Assembly (NCBI GenBank): GCA_007132965.1
Contig: SLNQ01000065.1
Span: 1 to 37,982, forward strand
From: Gemmatimonadota bacterium
Lineage (GTDB): Bacteria; Gemmatimonadota; Gemmatimonadetes; Longimicrobiales; Gaopeijiaceae
Direction: 5' to 3'
Length of the DNA: 37,982 nt
Shown: positions 25,052 through 32,426 of the stretch, in pieces
How positions within the stretch are numbered: position 1 is the stretch's first letter
How the letters are laid out: the number at the start of each line of letters is the position of its first letter
The notes under the pieces: generated by a model
Seen by the model: the letters and a program-made list of their open reading frames with translations, nothing else
Told to the model about the DNA's origin: nothing
Databases searched by the model: none
Made by a program: the position numbers and the translations under genes

Positions 25052-25339
25052 ATGACGTGGCTCGTCATCATCGTCCTCGCCCTGCTGATCCCCGAGATCC
25101 TCTCCACCGTCCTGGATTCACGCCTGGGGCGAGCCGCCGCTGTTCGCCTGGAATCGGGTGCGGTGGAGCGGGAGGACCAGGTGACGGCAGAACGGCTTCG
25201 ATACCTGGAGGACGAGGTGGACCGGCTCGCCAGCGAGGTGCATCGACTGAACGAGGAGAGCGAGTTTCTGCACAAGCTCCTGGCCGAGCGGGGTCGGGAC
25301 GCGTCTCCTCGGATCCGGCCCGGTGACCCGGATTCCTGA
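25052..25339 (+). CDS. Small membrane-anchored coiled-coil protein, function unknown
   Basis: A 95-residue protein with an N-terminal membrane helix (WLVIIVLALLIPEILSTVL, about 3-21), a short basic/hydrophobic stretch, then a heptad-rich coiled coil (about 43-80, RLRYLEDEVDRLASEVHRLN and following) and a polar tail. Topology and size recall PspB-type proteins, but I see no sequence match strong enough to name it. Its 3' end overlaps the murJ GTG by 17 bases, so it may be made together with the flippase and could serve as a cell-wall or division accessory (inference). A coding-potential or homolog test would settle whether the start at 25052 is right. Confidence 0.65.
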   Translation: MTWLVIIVLALLIPEILSTVLDSRLGRAAAVRLESGAVEREDQVTAERLRYLEDEVDRLASEVHRLNEESEFLHKLLAERGRDASPRIRPGDPDS

Positions 25340-26954
25340 TCCCCCCACCCCGGGGATGCCGGGGGTTGAGTCTCCGCCACCGGAGTCCGGCGGGGACCGG
25401 ACCAGCGCCGCCCGCACCCGCGCGTCGGCACTGGTGAGCGCCGGGATTCTCCTGAGCCGGATCAGCGGTCTCGTCCGGGAGCGGGTCTTCGCCCACTTCT
25501 TCGGCGCCTCACCGGTGGCCGACGCCTGGAAGGCCGCGCTGAGGCTCCCGAACCTCATCCAGAATCTGCTCGGGGAAGGCACGCTGTCGGCCTCCTTCAT
25601 CCCCATATACGCCGAGCTCCTGGAAGAGGGACGAGAGCGAGAGGCCGCCCGGTTTGCCGGCGCCGTTCTGGGCCTCCTGACACTCACGGCGGGCTTCATG
25701 GCGCTCCTGGGGATCCTCCTGGCCCCATGGCTGGTGGGCTTCTTCTTCTACGGATTCGACCCCGAGCGGCAGGCGCTTACGGTAGAGCTGGTCCGGATCC
25801 TCTTCCCCATGACGGCGCTTCTGGTCCTGTCCGCATGGGCCCTGGGGATCCTGAACAGCCACCGCAGATTCTTCCTTCCCTACGTGGCCCCGGTGGCCTG
25901 GAATGCCGCCATGATCACGGCCATGGCCGTGGGAGGGCTGGCCTGGGACATGGACACGGTGGAGCTGGTCCGGCTCCTGGCGTGGGGGGCCCTCGTGGGG
26001 GGTGGCCTCCAGCTCCTGGTGCAGCTCCCCCTGGTCCTCCGACTCCTGACCGAGTTTCGACCGGTGATCTCCACCCGCGTGGAGGGCGTGCGGGAGGCCA
26101 TCCAGAACTTCCTGCCGGTGGTGGCGGCCCGGGGAGCGGTGAACCTGGGTGGCTGGCTGGACTACGCGCTGGCGGCCTTTCTCACCGCCGGATCCGTGGC
26201 GACCCTGGCCTACGCGCAGATCCTCTTCATGCTCCCCATCTCCCTCTTCGGGATGGCGGTGGCCGCGTCGGAGCTTCCGGAAATCTCCCGTAACCGACGG
26301 GCGGCCGGAGAGGTCCTGGCCGGCGAGGTGACCCGGGCAGGGGAGCGCGTGGCGTACTGGCTGGTCCCGTCCACGCTGGGCTACCTCCTCCTGGGGGACG
26401 TGGTGGTCTCTGCCGTCTTCGAAACCGGCGCCTTCGGTGCCGACGAGGTCATGGTGACCTGGGTCATCCTGGGCGCCTACGCCCTGGGAATGGGAGCTTC
26501 TGCCACCTCACGGCTTCTCTCCTCGGCCTTCTATGCCCTTCGGGACACCCGCACACCCGCCCGGGTGGCGTACCTGAGGGTTTCGCTGGCGCTGGCGGTG
26601 GGCGCCGCACTGATGTTCCCCCTGGATCGGTTTCGCATCGGCTTGCTGGGGCTGGGAGCGGCGGGCTTGGCCCTGGGCTCGGCGGTGGCGGCGTGGGTAG
26701 AGTTGGCGCTCCTCCGGCGCAGTCTGAGGGAGAAGTTGGGCCGAGAGCTCACCCTGACGGGTCCGGGACTGTTCCGCATGATCGGGGCCGGTCTGGCGGC
26801 CGGCGCAGTGGGACTTGGCCTCCACCTGGCCCTTCCACCCATGCACCCATGGTGGGTGGCCCTGGGAACGCTGGTTCCCTTTGCCGGGGTATACTTGATC
26901 TTGACCCGGGTCCTCGGAGTCTCAGCTCCGCTGGACCGTCTTCTGCGCCGCTAG
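25323..26954 (+). CDS. murJ: Lipid II flippase MurJ
   Basis: MVF-family inner-membrane protein that flips lipid II for peptidoglycan synthesis. 543 residues with about 14 membrane helices from residue 35. Family signatures are SGILLSRISGLVRERVFAHFFG-like (about 39-60, here SAGILLSRISGLVRERVF), AWKAALRLPNLIQNLLGEGTLSASFIPIY, and the conserved Arg residues of the first helices that bind the lipid II diphosphate. The first 35 residues are Pro/Gly-rich and not part of the family. Start GTG 25323 overlaps the preceding small gene; ATG 25356 is an alternative. It precedes uvrC by 33 bases. Confidence 0.95.
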   Translation: MTRIPDPPTPGMPGVESPPPESGGDRTSAARTRASALVSAGILLSRISGLVRERVFAHFFGASPVADAWKAALRLPNLIQNLLGEGTLSASFIPIYAELLEEGREREAARFAGAVLGLLTLTAGFMALLGILLAPWLVGFFFYGFDPERQALTVELVRILFPMTALLVLSAWALGILNSHRRFFLPYVAPVAWNAAMITAMAVGGLAWDMDTVELVRLLAWGALVGGGLQLLVQLPLVLRLLTEFRPVISTRVEGVREAIQNFLPVVAARGAVNLGGWLDYALAAFLTAGSVATLAYAQILFMLPISLFGMAVAASELPEISRNRRAAGEVLAGEVTRAGERVAYWLVPSTLGYLLLGDVVVSAVFETGAFGADEVMVTWVILGAYALGMGASATSRLLSSAFYALRDTRTPARVAYLRVSLALAVGAALMFPLDRFRIGLLGLGAAGLALGSAVAAWVELALLRRSLREKLGRELTLTGPGLFRMIGAGLAAGAVGLGLHLALPPMHPWWVALGTLVPFAGVYLILTRVLGVSAPLDRLLRR

Positions 26955-26987
26955 CCTCCTGGCCCCCTACCCCGTGGCCCTGCCTGC

Positions 26988-28865
26988 ATGATCGACCGGA
27001 ACATCCTCGAGCACCTCCCCGCATCGCCTGGCGTGTACATCTTTCGCGACGGGGAAGGGGAGGCGCTTTACATCGGAAAGGCCAAGGCGCTGCGAAGCAG
27101 GGTCCGCAGCTACTTCCGCGACGGGGCGGAGCTGGGGCTCCGGACCCGGGAGATGCTGCGGCGGGCCGAGGGAGTGGAGACCATTGTGGTGGGCTCGGAA
27201 GCGGAGGCCCTTCTCCTTGAATCCAACCTCATCAAGGAGTATCGCCCCCGCTTCAACATCCGGCTCCGCGACGACAAGCGCTATCCGTACATCAAGGTCA
27301 CCACCCAGGAGCCCTTCCCCCGGGTTTTCGTGACCCGGCGCCTACGCAACGACGGCGCCCGCTACTTCGGGCCCTTCACCTCGGTGGGCCCCATGCGCCA
27401 GGCCCTGGAGGTGGTGAAGCGTCTCTATACTGTCCGCTCCTGCCGCTACGATCTTCCTGACGAGGCCCCTCCCCGGCCGTGCCTGGACTACCACATCAAT
27501 CGGTGCAAGGCACCCTGCGTGGGACTGCAGACCCAGGAGGAGTACGGTGAGATGATCCAGGAGATCCTCCGGATCCTGGCCGGCGACACCGGAGAGCTCA
27601 AAGAAGAGATACGAGCAAAGATGGAGGCGGCCTCCGGGGAGTTGCGCTTCGAGGAAGCGGCCCGCCACCGGGACGTCCTGCAGGGCCTGGAGTCACTGGA
27701 GCGGAATCAGCGGGTGGAGAAGGCCGGAGGAGGCAACCAGGACGTGCTGGGCATCGCCCGGGACGGGGATCTCGGCGCCGCGGTCCTCCTGCGGATCAGG
27801 CAGGGAACCCTCCTGGGGCGGGAAAGCCGCCGCTTCGACGGCCTGGGAGACGAGTCCGACGACGAGATTCTGGGCACCTTCGCCGCCCAGCTCTACCTGG
27901 CCGGCGGGGACGAGGCCATCCGCGAGCTTCCTTCCGAGGTGCTGCTTCCCTCGGAGTTCGGCGACCGAAGGCTCCTGGCCGAGGCACTGAGCGAGCAGGC
28001 GGGGAGAAAGGTGCACCTGCAGGTCCCCAGGAGGGGAGAGAAGCGAAGGCTCGCGGAGCTGGCCTCCGCCAACGCCCGGCACCTCCTGGAGGAACGGGTC
28101 ACCGCCCTGGAAGCCACAGCGGATCGGGCCGACGCCGTGCTCTACGAGCTCCAGGACCGCCTGGAGCTGAAGGTGGTGCCCCGACTCATGGTCTGCTTCG
28201 ACATCTCCCACACCCAGGGGACCGAAGTGGTGGCCTCGGCGGTGGTCTTCGAGAACGGCGAGAGAAAACGCGGCCTGTACCGACGCATGAAGATCCGTGG
28301 CGACTGGGGAAACGACGATTACCGCTCCATGGCCGAAGCGGCGGAACGCTACCTCCGACGCCGCATGGATCAGGACGAACCCCTGCCGGAGCTCGTCTTG
28401 GTGGACGGAGGTCGAGGCCAGCTCTCGGCAGTGCTGCCCGTGCTGGAACGCATCGGCGCCTCGGAAGTGGCCGTGGCGGCCCTGGCGAAGCGGGAGGAAG
28501 AGGTATTTGTGGCGGGACGCGACGAACCCGTGCGTCTGCCTCGCCGGGACCCAGCCCTCCGGCTTCTGCAACGGATTCGCAACGAGGCGCATCGTTTCGC
28601 GGTGGAATACAACCGCAAGCTGCGGGGGCGTCGCACCATCCGGAGTGCACTCGGCGACATTCCCGGGATCGGGCCGGCCAGGCAACGGGCGCTGCTCACC
28701 CGATTCGGCTCCGTGCGGGGAGTCCTGGAGGCCGGGGCCGATGAGATCACACGGGTTCCGGGGTTTTCGAGGGTTCTGGCTGACCGGGTTCTGTCGTACC
28801 TTGAGGGGGATAGGGAGGGGAAACGTCCGGCCCGCAAGGCCCTGGACACCTCTCCCGACGCCTGA
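26988..28865 (+). CDS. uvrC: Excinuclease ABC subunit UvrC
   Basis: Makes both incisions in nucleotide excision repair with UvrA and UvrB. The 625 residues contain, in order, a GIY-YIG nuclease (GVYIFRDGEGEALYIGKAKAL, about 15-35), a Cys-rich segment (PRPCLDYHINRCKAPCVG), a UVR motif (LRFEEAARHRDVLQGL), the RNase H-like 5' nuclease domain (MVCFDISHTQGTEVVASAVV and LVLVDGGRGQLSAV), and a helix-hairpin-helix tail (IPGIGPARQRALLTRFGS). Length matches E. coli (610). No strong ribosome site before ATG 26988. Confidence 0.96.
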   Translation: MIDRNILEHLPASPGVYIFRDGEGEALYIGKAKALRSRVRSYFRDGAELGLRTREMLRRAEGVETIVVGSEAEALLLESNLIKEYRPRFNIRLRDDKRYPYIKVTTQEPFPRVFVTRRLRNDGARYFGPFTSVGPMRQALEVVKRLYTVRSCRYDLPDEAPPRPCLDYHINRCKAPCVGLQTQEEYGEMIQEILRILAGDTGELKEEIRAKMEAASGELRFEEAARHRDVLQGLESLERNQRVEKAGGGNQDVLGIARDGDLGAAVLLRIRQGTLLGRESRRFDGLGDESDDEILGTFAAQLYLAGGDEAIRELPSEVLLPSEFGDRRLLAEALSEQAGRKVHLQVPRRGEKRRLAELASANARHLLEERVTALEATADRADAVLYELQDRLELKVVPRLMVCFDISHTQGTEVVASAVVFENGERKRGLYRRMKIRGDWGNDDYRSMAEAAERYLRRRMDQDEPLPELVLVDGGRGQLSAVLPVLERIGASEVAVAALAKREEEVFVAGRDEPVRLPRRDPALRLLQRIRNEAHRFAVEYNRKLRGRRTIRSALGDIPGIGPARQRALLTRFGSVRGVLEAGADEITRVPGFSRVLADRVLSYLEGDREGKRPARKALDTSPDA

Positions 28866-28880
28866 GGCCTCCCAGGGCCG

Positions 28881-28889
28881 TACCTTTCA
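28881..28889 (+). promoter_or_regulatory. TACCTTTCA element upstream of gltX
   Basis: The same 9-mer as before bshC, again 26 bases before the start codon, in the 49-base gap after uvrC. Probably a -10-like element; no TTG box is seen at the expected distance. Confidence 0.45.
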
Positions 28890-28914
28890 TCTACGCCACC
28901 GCGAATTGTCCGGC

Positions 28915-30345
28915 ATGCCCACCGTCCGCACCCGCTTCGCCCCCAGCCCCACCGGATCCCTCCATCTGGGGAATCTCCGGATCGCCATCTTCAACCATCT
29001 GTTGGCCCGCCATCACGAGGGCCAGTTCGTTCTTCGCATCGAGGATACGGACCTGGAACGGAATGTGGAGGGGGCCCTGGAAGGAATCCTCGCAGACCTC
29101 CGCTGGGCAGGACTGGAGTGGGACGAGGGCCCTGACGTAGGGGGAAGCCACGGTCCCTACCGTCAATCCGCCCGGGGAAACTCCCACCGCCTGGCCGCGC
29201 TCCGACTCGAGGCCGCCGGAAGGGCGTACCGGTGCTTCTGCACCGACGAGGAGGTGGCGGCAGCCCGCACCGGGGACACCCCGGGACCGGAATGCCCAGG
29301 CCGGTGTCGCAGCCTGGGGTCCGGGGAGATCCGGGCCCGAACCGAGGCCGGCCCCCCACCGGTTCTCCGGTTCGCCGTGCCCGACGACACCGTCTCGTTT
29401 CGGGATGAGGTGAGGGGTGATATCCACTGGGAGGGCAGAGACATAGGAGACTTTGTGATTCTTCGTAGTGACGAGCGGGCCACATACAACTTCGCGGTGG
29501 TGGTCGACGACATCGCCATGGAGATCAGCCACGTGATCCGAGGAGCGGGGCACCTCTCCAACACGCCGAAGCAGGCGCTCCTCTTCGACGCGCTCGAGGC
29601 CCCTCGACCCGTCTTCGCACACCTGCCCACCGTCCTGGGGCCCGACGGACGAAAGCTCTCAAAGCGGGAGGGGGCACCGGGGGTCCGGGAGCTGGCCGGG
29701 GAGGGATATCACCCGGACGGGGTGGTGAACTACCTGTCGCTGCTGGGGTGGTCCCCTGGCGACGACCGGGAAATCCTGAGTCGCCGGGAACTCGTGGCGC
29801 TGATGGACCTGGATCGTGTGGGTGCGTCGGACACCATCTTCGACCCGGAGAAGCTTCGGTGGGCGTCTGCTCAGCACATCGCAGCCATGCCACTGGAGGC
29901 GCTGGTGGACGCCGTGGCTTCCCGCGTGGACCGGAGCCGCTACCCTCTCTCGGACGAGGAGCTCCCGAAGGCCGTGGACGCCATTCGCACCCGTCTGACC
30001 ACCTTCGGCGAGGTAAACCAGCACCTGGCCCTCCTTTTTCCCGAGCCCGAGACGTTGGCCACCGGCCACGCCGAGCTGGCTGAGGAGGAGGCGGCTGAGG
30101 TGACCCTTCGAGCGGTCCGCCAACACCTGGAGGAGGTGGAGGACTGGGACCCGGAGACGCTCTCAGGCGTCGTGCGGGAAGCTGGCAAGTCCGCCGGAGC
30201 ACGGGGCCGGGCGCTCTTCCACCCGGTTCGGCTGGCGCTCACCGGCGCCAGGCAAGGGCCGGATCTGGGTCAGGTCCTGGCGGGGATCGGACCGAGACGA
30301 GCCGCGCAGAGGCTGACGAGAGCATTGAACAGGATCACGGGTTGA
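28915..30345 (+). CDS. gltX: Glutamyl-tRNA synthetase
   Basis: Class I synthetase that charges tRNA-Glu. In 476 residues it has the HIGH-type motif HLGN (17-20, in APSPTGSLHLGNLR), a Cys-bearing insertion (CFCTDEE, PECPGRC) that can bind zinc, the SREGAP-type region, and the KMSKS-type motif KLSKR (247-251), followed by the helical anticodon-binding domain ending in ALNRITG. The frame is open far upstream inside uvrC; the conserved N-terminus (MPTVRTRFAPSPTGSLHLGN) fixes ATG 28915. No Shine-Dalgarno sequence is evident. It could in principle be non-discriminating (charging tRNA-Gln too), which cannot be judged here. Confidence 0.96.
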   Translation: MPTVRTRFAPSPTGSLHLGNLRIAIFNHLLARHHEGQFVLRIEDTDLERNVEGALEGILADLRWAGLEWDEGPDVGGSHGPYRQSARGNSHRLAALRLEAAGRAYRCFCTDEEVAAARTGDTPGPECPGRCRSLGSGEIRARTEAGPPPVLRFAVPDDTVSFRDEVRGDIHWEGRDIGDFVILRSDERATYNFAVVVDDIAMEISHVIRGAGHLSNTPKQALLFDALEAPRPVFAHLPTVLGPDGRKLSKREGAPGVRELAGEGYHPDGVVNYLSLLGWSPGDDREILSRRELVALMDLDRVGASDTIFDPEKLRWASAQHIAAMPLEALVDAVASRVDRSRYPLSDEELPKAVDAIRTRLTTFGEVNQHLALLFPEPETLATGHAELAEEEAAEVTLRAVRQHLEEVEDWDPETLSGVVREAGKSAGARGRALFHPVRLALTGARQGPDLGQVLAGIGPRRAAQRLTRALNRITG

Positions 30346-30440
30346 GAAGTCTGACCGGACAGTGGGGTGGGCGAGCCCCGCGCGCGGCCGCACCTCACGG
30401 GTCCAAGGAGACTTCGAGAGTAGCGCCTCCGGGCCGCTAT

Positions 30441-30470
30441 TTGACCCTGGACGCGGATCTTCCTTAGGTT
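30441..30470 (+). promoter_or_regulatory. Candidate promoter of the TPR lipoprotein gene
   Basis: TTGACC (30441-30446), an 18-base spacer and TAGGTT (30465-30470), continuing as TAGGTTTAT. A second TAnnTTTCA element (TAGATTTCA, 30556-30564) lies closer to the gene but has no -35. The gap 30346-30599 (254 bases) otherwise shows only GC-rich sequence and no terminator I would defend. Confidence 0.5.
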
Positions 30471-30587
30471 TATGGGTTATTTGCAACGAGCCCGCCAGTT
30501 GCCCGCCCATCGGACCTTCATGTGAGGATAGAGGAGCAGGGGCCCGTGCGGATCTTAGATTTCACCATTTTTGTGATGACCACCACC

Positions 30588-30593
30588 AGGAGG
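30588..30593 (+). promoter_or_regulatory. Ribosome binding site deciding the TPR lipoprotein start
   Basis: AGGAGG, then six bases to ATG 30600. It selects the start that gives a clean lipoprotein signal over GTG 30522 and ATG 30576. Confidence 0.75.
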
Positions 30594-30599
30594 AGCTGG

Positions 30600-32045
30600 A
30601 TGAGCTTCCGATACGGAGCTGTCGGGGCCCTGTTGATCATGGCGCTTGCCTTCGCAGGATGCGCATCGCCCGGAAACGGACCTTCCCCCGAAGGCGCACT
30701 GGCCCAGGATTACGACGAGGACGATCTCCCTCAGTGGATGCAGGAGCTACCCGAGGGCACCGAACCCCGCGACAACGAGCACACTGACGAGGCCGTTCTC
30801 TACCTCGTGCAGGCCATGTCTGCCGAGGAGGGTGAACGAGCGCGCTTCTACCAGCAGGCTCTGGAGGCGGCCGAGGCCGGGATCGAGGCCGATCCGGAAA
30901 ACCCGCAGTCCTACTACCAGGCCGGTGAGGCACTCCTGGGCCTGGGGGAGCTCGAGCGAGCCGGTGAGATGTTCGACCGGGCCGAGGAACTGCACCCGCG
31001 CTACAAGATCGACGCCGAGTTCCTGCGGGAGGAAGCGTGGCTCGAGGCCTTCAATTCTGCGGCCGAGCTGGCTCAGGAGGGGGACCGTGAGGCAGCCAAA
31101 CCCTACTTCGAGCAGGCCCACGCCATCTACCAGGGCCGGCCCGAGGCCATGCTCAACCTGGCCGAGTACTACCAGGAAGAGGGTCGCCTCGAAGAGGCCT
31201 CCGAGCTGTACCAGAAGTCCCTTGACGTCATTGATGGTCCCCGCACCGAGGGAATGGACGAGGAGGTCCTCGCACAGTGGGCCGAGTACCGGGAGATCGC
31301 GCTCTTCAATCGCGCCCAGCTCCTGTTCCAGGCCGAGAGGTACGCCGAAGCCGCCGAGATCTACGAAGAGATCCTGGAGGAGGACCCTGAGAGCCTGATG
31401 GCGATCTCGAATCTGGCCGTGAGCCTCGTGGCTGCCGGTGAGGAGGAGCGGGCCCGGGCCATCTACGACGACCTCATGAACCGACCGGGCCTCGATGCCC
31501 GGGACATGTTCTCCATCGGCGTCGGACTCTACCAGGCCGAGGACTTCGAGCAGTCGGCCCGAGCCTTCGGTGAGGCCTGGAGTGCGGTCCCGAATCATCG
31601 GGACGCCGCCTTCAACCACCTTCAGGCGCTCTTCATCGCCGACCAGGTGGACGAGTTCCTCGACGTAGCCGAGCAGGTCATCGAGGTGGATCCGAACAAC
31701 CTTCAGGCCTACCAGATGCTGGCCCAGACGCTGGTCCAGCAGGACCGGGAGCCCGAGGCGGTGGAGGTCATCGATCGGATGGAAGCCCTGCCCTTCTTCG
31801 TGCGGGGCCTCGAGTTGCATCCGGTAGACGGCGGGGTCGCCCTCGTCGGGCAGGTGGTGAACAACCAGGTTGATGCCGAAGGCTCGACGGCTCGCCTCCG
31901 CATTCGCTTCTACAACACCGAAGGCGAAGAAGTGGGCACGGCGGAAACCGAGGTCGAGCTTGCGGGCTACGAGGAGCCGGTGCAGTTCCAGGCCGACCTG
32001 GCCACCGACAGGGACGTCTTCGGATTCCGCTACGAGGTTCTCTGA
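30600..32045 (+). CDS. Acidic tetratricopeptide-repeat lipoprotein with C-terminal FxLYD-like domain
   Basis: A 481-residue predicted lipoprotein. The signal peptide (FRYGAVGALLIMALAF) ends in a lipobox, AFAG/Cys21. Helical TPR units occupy about 55-385, for example NPQSYYQAGEALLGLGELER, EAMLNLAEYYQEEGRLEEAS and RAQLLFQAERYAEAAEIYEE. A beta-rich end (VVNNQVDAEGSTARLRIRFY, about 415-481) resembles FxLYD domains that bind or scaffold other proteins. The protein is highly acidic. It stands alone after gltX with its own promoter and a hairpin behind it. It is probably an envelope scaffold; no enzymatic role is seen. The open frame extends to GTG 30522, which would spoil the signal peptide. Confidence 0.85.
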   Translation: MSFRYGAVGALLIMALAFAGCASPGNGPSPEGALAQDYDEDDLPQWMQELPEGTEPRDNEHTDEAVLYLVQAMSAEEGERARFYQQALEAAEAGIEADPENPQSYYQAGEALLGLGELERAGEMFDRAEELHPRYKIDAEFLREEAWLEAFNSAAELAQEGDREAAKPYFEQAHAIYQGRPEAMLNLAEYYQEEGRLEEASELYQKSLDVIDGPRTEGMDEEVLAQWAEYREIALFNRAQLLFQAERYAEAAEIYEEILEEDPESLMAISNLAVSLVAAGEEERARAIYDDLMNRPGLDARDMFSIGVGLYQAEDFEQSARAFGEAWSAVPNHRDAAFNHLQALFIADQVDEFLDVAEQVIEVDPNNLQAYQMLAQTLVQQDREPEAVEVIDRMEALPFFVRGLELHPVDGGVALVGQVVNNQVDAEGSTARLRIRFYNTEGEEVGTAETEVELAGYEEPVQFQADLATDRDVFGFRYEVL

Positions 32046-32097
32046 TCTGACCGGATGACATTCCGGGTTCCGGACGGCGGTACGGATCCGGACGACC

Positions 32098-32144
32098 AGG
32101 TGGGGCGGGAGTAGCCGGAGCTTGATCTTTCTCCCGCCCCACCT
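32098..32144. repeat. Perfect 14-bp inverted repeat between the TPR gene and tRNA-Gly
   Basis: AGGTGGGGCGGGAG (32098-32111) and CTCCCGCCCCACCT (32131-32144) with a 19-base loop, then ACATTT. It may end the TPR transcript, but the T run is poor. The loop and 3' arm hold the tRNA promoter. Confidence 0.75.
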
Positions 32145-32149
32145 ACATT
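32122..32149 (+). promoter_or_regulatory. Promoter of tRNA-Gly
   Basis: TTGATC (32122-32127), a 16-base spacer, TACATT (32144-32149), continuing as TACATTTGG. The end of the -10 lies 12 bases before the mature tRNA start. TACATTTGG fits the Bacteroidetes-type TAnnTTTG. Confidence 0.6.
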
Positions 32150-32161
32150 TGGAGCCCTGAT

Positions 32162-32234
32162 GCGGGCGTAGCTCAGTTGGTAGAGCATCAGCTTCCCAAG
32201 CTGAGGGTCGCCGGTTCGAGTCCGGTCGCCCGCT
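32162..32234 (+). tRNA. tRNA-Gly(CCC)
   Basis: A 73-base cloverleaf: acceptor GCGGGCG/CGCCCGC, D arm GCTC-AGTTGGTA-GAGC, anticodon arm TCAGC-TTCCCAA-GCTGA with anticodon CCC, variable GGGTC, T arm GCCGG-TTCGAGT-CCGGT, discriminator T. It reads GGG glycine codons. The 3' CCA is not encoded and must be added. Own promoter upstream and terminator downstream. Confidence 0.96.
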
Positions 32235-32257
32235 CTGGCTTCAAGACGGAAGGACCG

Positions 32258-32292
32258 GACCCCGTCGCCGACCTCGGTGGCGGGGTCTTTTT
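32258..32292 (+). terminator. Intrinsic terminator after tRNA-Gly
   Basis: A 12-bp stem with two G-T pairs, GACCCCGTCGCC (32258-32269) and GGTGGCGGGGTC (32276-32287), a six-base loop and five T residues (32288-32292). Confidence 0.88.
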
Positions 32293-32345
32293 CGTCGACG
32301 CACTCCCGTGTGGCGGATCGCCCGTTGGGCTTTGCCTTCGATCCG

Positions 32346-32374
32346 TTGAGGTTCGCCCGGCGGAGTGCTATTTT
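32346..32374 (+). promoter_or_regulatory. Promoter of the DUF512-der-plsY-gpsA run
   Basis: TTGAGG (32346-32351), a 17-base spacer and TATTTT (32369-32374), with an extended TGC just before the -10. Reads on as TATTTTTCA, matching the window's TAnnTTTCA pattern. Confidence 0.65.
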
Positions 32375-32397
32375 TCAAGGCTATTTCATTGTTCGAT

Positions 32398-32420
32398 CCG
32401 CCCTGTCAGGGCGGAGGGAG
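32398..32420 (+). promoter_or_regulatory. Palindrome touching the DUF512 ribosome site
   Basis: CCGCCCTG (32398-32405) and CAGGGCGG (32407-32414) flank one T. The second arm overlaps the first two bases of the ribosome site GGAGGGAG (32413-32420), which lies six bases before GTG 32427. It may be an operator, or a hairpin that limits access to the ribosome site. Confidence 0.45.
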
Positions 32421-32426
32421 CACCCA

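Noticed and set aside
24913..25326. 137-residue + strand frame over the gap after bshC
   Set aside because: Pro/Arg/Gly-rich, no hydrophobic pattern, and it conflicts with the better small membrane gene at 25052.
30522..30599. Longer start of the TPR lipoprotein at GTG 30522 or ATG 30576
   Set aside because: Both would put polar residues ahead of the signal peptide; AGGAGG marks ATG 30600.
32277..32426. Upstream extension of the DUF512 gene
   Set aside because: It runs through part of the tRNA terminator and the promoter, and adds no known domain.
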